From the NCBI GenBank assembly GCA_030435675.1, contig CM059624.1, positions 10,316,769-10,380,768 of the forward strand: a DNA stretch of 64,000 nt, in the 5' to 3' direction. The DNA comes from Steinernema hermaphroditum. Taxonomy: Eukaryota; Nematoda; Chromadorea; Rhabditida; Steinernematidae. The notes beneath the pieces were generated by a model. The model saw only the letters and a list, made by a program, of their open reading frames with translations, was not told the DNA's origin and searched no databases. Shown one piece after another: positions 23,067 to 34,864 of this stretch; position 1 is the stretch's first letter, and each line of letters begins with the position of its first letter. The position numbers and the translations under genes were made by a program.

Positions 23067-25217
23067 TTAGAAGAAGCCGGTCTCCTGCAGCTTCTGCACG
23101 AAGAAACGGAAGTCGGCGGCCTCGTTGGCGGTCAGCTCGCTCGTCGAGCCCGACACGATGGCGTCGAGGATCTCGGCCAACCGCGCCGTCTCCTCCTCCG
23201 TCAGCTTCATCTCCGCGGCGAACGTCTCGATCGTCGGCGATTCTGAAAACGCGATGAGTGAGAGGAGTCAATTATGCAAATGGGTCTCGACGCGAGGAGG
23301 CGCTTGATTTATGCAAATTCGAGGTAATCTCTGCCCGGAGAGGACACTTACGTGAGAGCGCGACGGCGACCTGGTCAACGCCGCCCATGCCCTGGAGCTC
23401 GTTCTTCGCCTTCGGGCCGAACAGCTTGACGAGGAAGTCCTTGCCGTGCGCGTTGAGCAGAGCTTTTAGGAAGGAGGCCGTCTCCTCGACCGGCGGACGA
23501 GTAGCTGGAAACGGAGAGGTTACTTCGGGGCAAAGAATATGGATGGGGAATGAGATTAAGGGACACACACATCATCGGTCACTTTTTTGGAAAGACGCTT
23601 TTTGCACGCAATCTGAGGACATTTGATTTCTCACTTTGATTTGATCTCGTGGTACTACGGTAGCTAGTGAAGCAGTGGATGATTCCGTGCAGTTTATCCT
23701 TTTGGAACCCAAGTCACCCTCACAAAACATGACTCTTTTTTGTGTCCAAAGTAACATTTCAGTTTCATAACACAAACACAAGATCAAGCAAATCTCCATT
23801 TAAGCCCCAAAATAAACGCTCTACTGAAATCTCTTAATTCCTGTGTTCAGAAACGTCATTCCAAAATAAACAAGTGCCTCTTCAGAGCAGCTGCCTTGAA
23901 GACTCCACTTGCTACAACCCCGCGTCTTACTGTAACAGCAATCTACTACGCAATTCCGTCGCAAACAAGGCGCTTCCTGCTTCCTGTTTCAAAACAGCAC
24001 GTGCAGATGCGGATTCCCTCGGCGTTTGATTTCCAAGAACGTCGTCTTTCCGAATATTTCATGCGCCGCGCTACTTGACGGAGGCGCAGCACTTGTTATG
24101 CATAACACATGCGAAATCGACGCTTCGGCCGATGTCATCGAGTAAGACTCGATTAATTATTCGTCACAGGCCGCTGCGGCTCCTCAAGAAGGCATCTCTC
24201 TCGTCAACGACCAAAGTCTGCGCACCTGACTCATTGTTCCTTGTTTGCGTAAAAAGCTCCTCAGCTCCAAAAAACACTAATTGTACGCGACAAATTGCGC
24301 CTATTTGTGCAATTTGGACACACAATGGGCGCCCGACTAATTTTTGATCTTACAAAGCGTTCAGTGAGTCACAACAAAGAAAAGTAAACAAAATTGGGCA
24401 TTCACGGTGGCTGAATGGCCAGGTGGGTGGGCGTAAGGGCAACGTGAAGGGGTACGGTGGATAAAAATAAGTTTGTCGAGATTTGACATCGGCGATCTGA
24501 CGTCTGAATGGGAGACCGGGCGAAACATTAAAAAAACACGACAACCCACTCAAAGCGTCGCTTTCAAAGCTCGCTCATCTAGATACATCGGAATCCGAGA
24601 TGACTTAGAGTTTAAAGAAAAAGAAGCCAGTTTGTAGGCGATAAAATCAGCTGAAAGTGTTTCAATGTCCTTCAAATTGTGATAATTCGTATCTGCTATG
24701 TTGCTATCTGCCATAAAAGTCCTGTCCATTTTGGTACAAAGGCGACACTTTTAGTTCCACGACTTCAATCAGTCTCTGATCTTTGAGGTCTCAATTCTGT
24801 GACCGATCACTCTTTTTTGTTTTTAGGATGTTCTTGTGTCAAACTACAGCCAATGTCTACGTCAGCTGCTCACTCACTCATTCATACGTTCGATGTTTTC
24901 AATCAGAATTCGTAATCTCAGGCGTTGCGAAGAAGCCGGGGCCATGAATTCGTAAAACACTCACCGGCGGTGCACATGCTCTTGTTCTCGTCGTATTCGT
25001 CACTGCAGTCGGGCGATCCATCGCACAGATACTTGATGGGAATGCAGTCCCCGTTGGGGCACTGGAAGGGGTGCCACGTCGGACATGGCCCGGGCGCGGT
25101 TTCGTCGTTCCGCTTGCCACCTTTGATTATGTCTCGGATGCTGAACGCCGAGGAGAAGACGACGGAGCAGAGGAGGAGGACGGCGACGAGAATCTCTTTG
25201 TGAATCTGGCTGGACAT
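23067..25217 (-). CDS. Secreted LDLa-domain precursor, prohormone-4/IDLSRF-like layout
   Basis: Three exons (25217-24965, 23504-23352, 23242-23067), phases consistent, 193 aa. Order: signal peptide ending about SSA, short segment FSIRDIIKGG followed by the dibasic KR, one LDL-receptor class A domain with six Cys and the Ca-binding acidic end CDGSPDCSDEYDE, then a Cys-free helical C-terminal region of about 110 aa ending ETGFF. A short peptide before KR and then an LDLa domain is the layout of arthropod prohormone-4 (IDLSRF-type) precursors. GGKR could leave a C-terminally amidated peptide. That function is inferred from layout; the peptide sequence differs from IDLSRF. Intron 1 is 1.46 kb. 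Confidence 0.75.
23274..23318. promoter_or_regulatory. Two POU octamers in the second intron of the LDLa gene
   Basis: Two perfect ATGCAAAT octamers (23274-23281 and 23311-23318) lie 29 bases apart in the 109-nt second intron (23243-23351). A third lies at 28275-28282 in the long upstream region. POU-factor binding is inferred from the motif only. Confidence 0.4.
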
Positions 25218-28200
25218 GGGGAAGAAGCGAACGGGTGGCCCTGAAGAGGGGATCAGGTGTATTCTCGCCGGGAAGTCGCCACGCGCCGTTGCTCGATAAA
25301 TAATTGTGGAAATGAATATGTAACACGGCGAGGGGCGGGAGGGTCACGCCGAGGAGGATGCGATTAGAAACGCTGGCTGATGACAATAACAAGTGCACAC
25401 GGATAGACAAGCGAGGCTCTTGACGTTGCGGACAGGAAGTACCATAAACAATGAGGATCCGATTGGAGTGTGTCGAGAAGACGACAGTAGACTCCGGAGG
25501 GCGAAGGAGTTGACGCGCAGAGGCCGAAGCTCCGCCCCCTAAGGGAGGATGTCCTCGGGAGGGCACGCGTCGTGCAGGCCTAAAGCGCCGTTAGGAAATC
25601 GGTAATTGGGGGAGGTTTCATTGTTCCATGACGTGGACGGAATGACGAATTAACGAGAGAAGTTTGACATCACCCTAATAGGCGGAACTTCTAGGCAGGA
25701 TCCGCTTTACGATTACTGGGGGAACGCTCCGGGAGGGAGCCTCAAGAAGCGATGAGTTGATCATCTAGGATCAAACGAAAAGTTCACATTTCAGTCCGTT
25801 TACCTATGTCAGCGGCATAGAAACGAAGGATAGGTCCCATTATTTGCATTTTTCCAATTCACTGAACAAAAACAACGATTATGAGTAAACTTCGTACTTT
25901 GCCTAGCTGCGTCAACTTCGTCCATTATTTCGTGCATGTACAAAATGACCCGAGAACGTCGTTCCTAAACATGCTCCCATCAACGGCATGTGACTTCAAA
26001 AAGAAACATTGGCCCTAAATTAGATCAGCGAAGCATCAAAAGTCATAAGTCAATAAGCGAAACATTTTTCGTCGAATTTCGAACTCATTTCCGTCTTTTT
26101 ATAAACCATAAAAAGAGGTTTCGTGTCAAAAAATGCCAAACTTTAGGATCATTGATCAGGGCTTTTGAGGTGTACGCACTGACATTGCCGTATCCATAGC
26201 GCTTCCTTAAAATATGCACCGTATCCTCTGGTGACGGCGGATCCCAGCGTGGGCGTTCTCGGTGTTTTCTGTTTGTTTCCAGAAAAGCTAAGAGGAAGAC
26301 GACATCCTGGGGACAGAAGTGTCCCGAAACGGTTAGTCAGACAAAACAACGAGTCATCTCGAATGGGATGCTGGGGAAATTAATGAAGGTGACGGCGAAG
26401 AAGAAGCAGAAGGCACTCTGATTGTGTGTGTCCCGAAGATGTCGGAAAACAAAGACGTCAGCGAATCACTGCAGCCGTCAGAGGTCACGCATCCTCGCAT
26501 GAGACGGTGTTTGTGACAAGAGGCTAAAGAAGCCTCTTGAGGACAATGTCTCAGGAAACCCTCAGACGACACAAGAAGAAAATAAACATGAGAGGAGAAA
26601 GGACGATTATATCCCGGGATTATTGGAGAGACCGTGCCCAAAAAAAACCGCATATCGAACTGTGTGGAACGTGCCGGAACTGTGTCCAAAGAGCACAGGA
26701 AAACAAACACTTTTTTCAATTCTTCTAAAAAGCCAAATCGGACCAAAAGGTCAGGATGGAAGAGCTAATGGGGTCCGCTCCAAATCCTCTGGAAAGGAAG
26801 CTCTAAGAAGGGAACCTTTTAGAGCACAGATCAGAGAACTCTCCATTCTAAATATTTAAGAAGTCCTCCGAATCACTGCACATGCTAGAATGAAAGCACA
26901 AATGCAGAGTGGTGGGACCCCAATTACAGTATCCCAGCTTCAACTTCCGGCCTTGATCACCGTAGCCAAATAAGCGCAAGTAATGAGCAAAAAGTGCAAA
27001 AAATGCACAAAAACGGCGGCCATCTTCCGCCCCATTTAACGCAGCGTTCAAAAAGCAAAAGTAGCAGACGCGGTTGGGGTTTCCGCGTTTAGACATTCAT
27101 GATGACATGAATTGGAAGAGTGTGCTAAGTGGAGAAATAAAACTTGGCTGTGGGACGCGCAAGCGTGAAGTCGTAAAACGAATTCGTTGATTAAACCGGA
27201 AACGGAGGCGCCACATGGTCGAAGGGGTGCCAGGACGACGACAGGTGCACTTCGGAAGGAGGTTGTTGCGACGTTGACGGACACGTTCGCCTTCCCGGAA
27301 TCGGCGAGAATCGAATCAGATGGCCGCGCGAAGGATCTATTTGAGCCGAGCGGAGATTAATTGTGCGAATTCGAGTTTTATGAGTGCTTGCGAGGTGACG
27401 CTTGCTGTCCTCGGGAGGCAAAACATGAAAGGATTAGTGAGAGGGCTGGCAGGAATAGAGCTCGAATTTGATATAGCTAACCTGTACAAGCTTGGAAATA
27501 TCCTTAGATGGCGTTTACACGCAAGACAAGAAGTAAAGAATCATTGAATTGACCACAACAGGCCTACCAACTGAATTTCAAACAGGCCGAGTTCTTCTCT
27601 AAACAGCCAATCGAGTATAATGATATGTCAGGATGACATACACAGTTAAAAGTGTTAAGGACAGCGCAGATTAGACGGTCTAGACAGAGCCTAGACCCCT
27701 CAAAAGAAGTGACATTGTGTGCATTTGTCCCATTCCTGTCTGTGCTGTAATAACGACTGGTCGTGCCTACTGTCAGCAGAAATGTTCTATAGTACAAATC
27801 GTATTTAAAAACATTTTGATGCGCAGCGATGGCTGTGGAGCACATCATCTGTTTGATCCACTGGCAACTCCTGGAAAAGCAAAAAGCTGGCTCTTTTGAC
27901 TCTACTAAATGATGTTTTTATTCTACAAAAACCTATTTGTCTTTTCTGTTCATTACTGGGGAAGCAAAACATCGCTACAATATTCAAATACAACAATTGT
28001 TTTTCACCTAATTGTGAAAATGAAAACATGCACTCAAAGTCACACTTATACTTCTTGAAGGAGTCGAAAACTTTGGACAAAAAACTGCAGGTGGCAAGCA
28101 GCTGAACAAAGCAGCTGTATGTGAGAGTGAGGGTCGTGTAACTCATGAAAGCTCCACCTTTCCGCATTTCCAATCCATTTATAATCGGCGCCATTGCGAA

Positions 28201-31200
28201 TTCCTGAAAGTCCGACGCACTTAAAACCAAAATCCGGCTAATCGCAAGGGCACTGTGTCGACGGCGCCTTAATTATGCAAATTGGCGCCAAAGTGCACTT
28301 CCTACTTTCATACACCCTCAACTTTCGCACATTAAACATTAACGTGTCCACCTTCAGGAGAGCCGTCTGCCACTTCAGAAGAGAGGCGGAGGTGGCGACT
28401 ACGGTTGTGACATTTGAGAATCCAATTTCGCGCGAAAAACAAAGGGCCGAAAAGTGACGCCAGCGCGTACAATTAGCGCGAGAGGTATGGCCCAGTGTTT
28501 TGGCGCATTAGGGAACGTCGAACGGTGGTGATTTATGCGATTGGCACGCTTTTAAGTCGTTCTCACGCGCCTAATGAGGTGCTTACGGATCGACGGAGGA
28601 TCGATAGTCGAACTTAGGATCCGGAAAGTAGTTCGAGCGGAGATTTACGACCTGAACGGCACGGAGAACTAAATTAGGGGGGTGGGGGTAGACATGCCCG
28701 GGGGTCCTGAACGGAACGGATCAAAATGGATTTCGACGAATAAGAAATGGGCTCCCGTGATGAACGTCATACGCACTATTTGTATTTCGGATCACACGTC
28801 CTTGAATAATTAATTTAAGTGGGGGAGGGCGCAAAAACAAACGGAACAAAAAATCAGAAATTTCGCAGAATTCTGAGAAGGGCACAAGAACGGCAAACAC
28901 TTCCTTGTAAGTAAGTCAAAAACAACTCGAAGGGTATTCCACCTACTGTCAACTCTTGGGTATATCTCATGTTTACAGAGGGGCAATCATTAAGCTCATT
29001 TCCAGAGGGTGGCAAAGAATCAAAAACAATCAACACAAATAGAAATAAAAAACGAATCGGCAAATAAAACGGTCCGCTTCTATCGCGGCTCGTGTTTGCT
29101 CTTGGAGATGAAATGACGTTGACGTATAGATCTAGTGTTTTTAATGAAATTTTGGCCTTTCTCAATCACAAAAGAAGTCTAAAGTCCTCGAAAAGGAGAC
29201 CTAAAGAGAATTGTTGGCAAACGAAATTACTTCAAAAGTGATTAGAACTGAACGAGCTCTTTGATTTCCAAAGGACTTTCCATGAATACAAAGACCCTAA
29301 ATCGCCCCAGAGAGATCATTGAAGCCTGTCAGCCGGATAACACACAACTAACAGGAAGCTCCTCACATTCGCAACTACTTATCAAGGTGTTTGTGAAGAC
29401 AATCATTCCCTTAATATCCGTTTAGTCCTAATCTCTGACCACGTGAAAACATGTGGTTAGGAATGACGTAGAGGTAGAGCACATTCACCTTATTCCTAAT
29501 CTCATTTGGCGCAGCAAGAGTTCATGGTACCTGCCCTCTGCGTATAAACAACCTTATAAAACGCCCTCATTTACCCGCTGGCGTCATTCCTCTCCCAGCG
29601 AAAGAGCGCAAATTTCCCCACAATCGACCTTTCGAATTAGGCGCCAAATCGGCGAAATCCAATCAAGTTGATGATTTTAGAAAAAAATCCGATTTTCGCC
29701 CTCTAATCCAACGCCATTTCCGGCACACCTTCGCAGAAACAATAAAAGCCGCGGGAGATTGCCGCCAATGGCTTCTTAATCACGCCGGGAGGGGGCACGC
29801 GTCCTCTTAGAAGCCCTTTTTGCAGCAAACTTTCCTCATAAAAGCTGCGCGATTAGGCAGAATTGTCGAAATTATTGGCTGAAAAAGAGGAATAGACGTC
29901 ATTGCGGGTGGTAAAAGGGGCCTTATCAGAGGGCATGAAATGGACCACGAAGATCTGGGTCCAAGATGAGTGAAGAAGAACTTGATAAGATGATCGTTCT
30001 CGTGCAGAGCCGTCGTCCATCATTTCCAGAGCGAACCCTTTCTGACCTCTTGCTAGAAATGCGCCCTTTCGGCACTGCATAAAGCAATGAATACATGAAG
30101 ATATGTGCCATTGGGATACTTTTTCCATTTTATGAGTACGAAGAAAAAGTTAGGAACTAGGGATACATCTAGATGGAATAGGAATGAATACAACTAACTC
30201 ATACTTCGAGGCCTACTATAAATGTGTGATACATTCCACTCCTCTCTTCCTGATGCACTACTCTATAAACTCTTTCTTTGTACCTGGACTTTCGAGGCGG
30301 CACTAATGCAGACGAATTGCATTGTGGGGGTGCTCCGAAATTCAATTAACCCCCGTCCGTCGCGAAACGTTAAGCCAGCATATTCGATTATTAGCAATTA
30401 TTATAGCTGATTTGTCCCGAAATTCGCGTTCTATCTGCAGCGAAAGTGCAGAGGGGCAGGCGGATTGGGGATGAAATTAGCGATGGAGACGGGGAATCTG
30501 AAGGAATGAGATGGGAGCGTGGGAAGGTTCAGCAAAACAGGCTGTCGCATCTAATTAGGGAGTTATGACGACGTGATCGATGAGAAAAAGAAAAGAGAGT
30601 TACGAGTATGAATAAGTTACGCATCGAGTCGGACATCTTACAAAACAGAAGACATCGAAAACAACTCGAAGAAGGATGGGTTCGAAGGTTCAAGAGGATG
30701 GTCGTAGTTGTCACCTCTTCTACCGTAGTATAATGCGAAGACTGAATTTGTATAAGGCTTTTTCACTTCATTTCATGAAGTGCAAAGCTTAAACGTTGTC
30801 TTTTAACCATCATAAGAGAAGCTAAGCTCCAAAAAAAGAACCTCAGGAAAGGGGAGAAAAGACGCAAGTACCGTACGCAAGGCTGATTTAAAATGGACCT
30901 CAAGTGCTCCGATTTAAGCAAGCATAAACAAGTGTCTCTCGCTTGAAGTAATTTAAATCCATTAATGCACTACCAAAACATGACCTTACTCAAAAACAGA
31001 GACCGCAGGCCAGCAAAGGATGCGTCATCGACTTGGCAGCAAGTACAAACGTCACAGCTTCTTACATCTCTTTCTCAAAGTCAGCCCCAAGTAGATGCAT
31101 TGATAAGGAACAATGAAGCTCGGGACAGGATAGCCAGAGAACTAAATTGCGCTACATAGTCACAGAGAGTGTAAGCAACGTTTCGCGTCGCCGGTCGCTT

Positions 31201-34200
31201 AATTATTAATCGGATCCCAATATTTAGTTGATTTAGTCGATAGTGAAAATGCAAAAAGAAACGTCGATCGGTACTGTGGTGTGCTCCCTTTGGCAACCTC
31301 GCATGACGGCAATTAGCACAGCAGGGAGAATAACGACAGTTCAAAAGAATGGTAAAATAGAAAGCGTCCATGTATTTCGTTCAAAACAGAAATTGCAATG
31401 AACGTACACAAAGTGTAATCGCATTCTCGAGGACAAGTTTTGTTCGGTCACAATAACATATTATGTGCTAACAATATGTAAACACAGAGCCATTTTTGAG
31501 CACAAAAAGTCGTCACTGGGTTCGACTATTTATATTTTTTAATTATTTATACAGTCATTAATTGAATCTCACTTGAATAGAGCACCACATGTCCAAAATA
31601 GGACTCGAAAAGTCGGAAGAAATAACCTCGATCTAATGGCTTTGTTTTTTAAAGACGCAAATGCCACTAACGGTCACAGGTAAACAGATTTCTCTTTATG
31701 TACTGCACTTTCATAATTGCGTGACGCAAATTCTAATTATTTCTATTTTCCCAATCACAGTTCAAAACTCTCAGCTTTGGCCCGAAATCCTTACCGTACA
31801 AGAGTTCGAAAACATGGTTTCGCCGGGACAATAATGACGGATTGTCTTCCCGGCGTCCCAAAGATAGCGACACCAGAGGAAAGCGGTCCACGGAGACCGC
31901 CCAAAACATCCGGCCATTACCCCATCCACGCATAGTTGTCCTTCGCCCTCGGAAGACAGACCACTGCCTTCTTGACCCAGGGACAAAAGCGCAGCCATTA
32001 GCCGAATCTCGGCGAGTCAAAAGTCCATCGTGGAACGCTTCCGGACCGAACAAAGCGGCTCTAATCAGGCAAACGCGCTTCCGACGAGGATTCGCGCACG
32101 TCATCGCGCCGAACAAAAATGCGAAACACGCAGAAGGCGGACTCTCCTCACGCGAATCCGAATTATCTTCTTCGCTGGATGCGCTTAAGCTCCGATGGGT
32201 CTCGGCCGTTCGGAGTCGTTCGGTTGTGAAAAACGTGAAAATCCGATTGGACAACGCGTTTTTGGGACCGAATCACAGTGGATTTTGTGCTCGCTTGATT
32301 AATACGCTCATTGGGTGGATGGATTCTAAGAAGGTCCGCTTAGAGCTCTCGGAAGTGGCTCTCGTTTTATGTCACTTGCGAGACTAGGGCTGTGTTGCTA
32401 GAGACAAGCTGTGAAAAGACACAATTATTATTCTACATATAAAGGGTGACTTTCAAATTTTGAAACGGGGAGTCATTTATGTCACCCTGCAGAGCTCAAA
32501 AAGTAACTCTGAATCGAGCCACAAGGATCACAAAACAATCAGAAGGCAAAGCAGCGGCTACTGCAGCAAGCAGAACACTCCACTATAAAAATAACAAACG
32601 AGAACGAAACGTTCCATAAATTTTAGATTCGAATTTATCTCGAAGTCGTCAAAAAATCGTCTGCAGACCCTGCTTCGTCAAAAAATAAGAAAAACAAGCA
32701 TGCAGAGAGCGTTTTTTGAAAGTATCGGAAACCTTGATGAATCAGGGGAAACTGAACATCAATCCTTTCCGAAAAGCTCACTCGTCATGCAGACTAAACA
32801 GCGCCTGTTTGGACTACACCTTAAGTGGTCGGGGTTCCAGGAGGGGCATGCACAGGCGACATGCATAAGGGATGAATTCGCGCGAAGACGACGTCAACAG
32901 GAGGATGTCAATCAAGGGGAAGGAAATACATATGGAGGGTGTCGAAAGTCGCCGCTGTCTTATTGCATTACTCTCAGCAGAGGTGCCGAAGGCTTCAGGG
33001 CGGCGGTGTAGGCGGTGAAGAGGAGCGCGGATCCACCGTCCGACGGAGACGTTTGGCCGAATTAGGGCTGAAGTCACTTGATGCGGCCATGACGTGAAGG
33101 AGACGCGGAAATGGGTCGGGCAACTGAAGGTTTCCTCGCGAGAAGACAGCTGAGGGAGGGTTCTAATTAGGAAAATTGACCGAAGCGTACTTTGGACGAC
33201 CGGCGGGGAAAAAGGATTTATTCGATGACCGCCGTTATGATTATCGCCAAACGACCATATAACAATTGGGTAATGTGCCTGTTTGGGTTCTAATCATCGT
33301 AAAAACATGCGTGAATGGAAAAACGAGCATATAAAATACATGTCCGAGCAAGACCATTTATCGCGAAATTTCCAGTGGTACACTTTCCATTGTAAAATAC
33401 AAAAAAAAAAGAAAATCACGGCTGAATTTATATTTTTGTACCGATTAAAAAAAAGGAATGAACACCCGATATCGTGAAAACATCACCAAATCTCCTCTTT
33501 TAAGCACTACCATAAACAACTGTTAGATCCGTTTATCGTTTATCTCTAAATTCCGCGAATGTCGTATTATGAGCACAAAGGGGCACATATAAGACCGTAG
33601 TCTTACCTTTAGCACAGGGCACGGCATCAGAGTCGATAGGAACGAATCTCACTAAAATCAATTTTGATTTCGCCGCGGTGGTGACGGCCTTCTTTGCGAG
33701 ACGCTTCCGGAGATCGTTGTGCCGACGACGACGGCCGAGAACGACCGCTCACTCTACTCATTTCTGAGAGAGCGAACGGACGATCGCCTAAAGTGAAAGA
33801 CTAGAACTTTCTGATTATCCCATTAATCTTATAGGAACGGAGATTATCTTATACGATCGGACTAAGCGACTTTTAAGCTTCGATTTCATTGCGACCAAGT
33901 GATCATAAACCAAATGATAGATGGCTGGATGTCAGTGAACAAAATTTTGTTATAACCCGGAATTCAAGATCATCATCATGTTCTTGTGCAAGGATTTGGC
34001 AGCATGCACTTTAAATCCTAATTTGTACAGCACCTCCGGGCTTGGATGCACTAACATAAGATCACCAAATGATTAAAGATTATCCTCCGGAAGCCACATC
34101 ACATCTTCCTCACTAGATGCAGAACGCATTTGGTAGTAGAACGACTATTTTTGGAACTACGCTTTGGAGTAGGGCTTCACTCCGTGCCGGAAGCTGCCTA

Positions 34201-34864
34201 AGAGCACCTTAATGGGCAGCGAATCTAATGGGACGGGTTAGTGACGTCGCCTCGAGTCACTTTTACTCCATTAGAAGTGACTTGAAGCTGAAGCGGATTA
34301 GTCGAAATGAGCTGAAGTCGAAAGGGAATTAGTGATTCATCGCGGCGTGGTCGTATAATCACGCGACAATAACAACGATTTGTCAATTAAATGGGAAAAC
34401 GATTGTTTTCGCTGGAAAACGAAAGAGACGAAATCAACGATTATTTATGGTATAATTGTGACGGAATTGGAGGAAATCGACGATTCCGCGAACGTCGTTT
34501 GGGCCTCGAGGCGACGAAAAAGGCATCTTCGGGGCGACGAAATGATAAATGCATTCATGAGTGCCAAAGGGAGGACAAATGGTCACGCGACGCAAGCGAT
34601 ACGCGGAAAGACGTCACCATGTACTGTGGGATGAGTTCGCGCGGAAAGACAAAAGACAACGCCGAAAACAAAATGAACCAAGAAAGGACACCGAAATGAG
34701 TGGTTTTTATTATTAAAGGCTCTGATGCACAACACAAACCAACAACAACAAGAGAATCTACCGGTCAGAGAGCAGTTACAGTATCTACAGATCGAGTGAA
34801 TGCAGGTCGAAAGCACCCGGTGAATACCCGCGAGTTATGGCGAAGAACGAGGACACTTATAACT
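25218..34864. other. About 10 kb with no convincing gene
   Basis: Many open frames exist but none has a recognisable domain or phase-consistent splice partners. The largest, 31842-32387 plus, overlaps another long frame on the minus strand (31733-32254). The stretch is compositionally uneven, with AT-rich parts and GC-richer blocks (28400-28750, 31840-32350, 33650-33780). It may be upstream control DNA for the LDLa gene and the membrane-protein gene. Unrecognised RNA genes or fast-evolving exons cannot be excluded. Confidence 0.35.
31733..32387. other. Overlapping long open frames on both strands, doubtful
   Basis: The plus frame (31842-32387, 181 codons) and the minus frame (31733-32254, 173 codons) are both longer than usual for non-coding DNA here. 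Neither protein shows a domain, signal peptide or repeat. A locally GC-rich, stop-poor stretch explains both, so I do not call a gene. Confidence 0.2.

Noticed and set aside
31842..32387. 181-codon open frame as a gene
   Set aside because: An equally long frame overlaps on the other strand, with no domain, signal peptide or splice partner.
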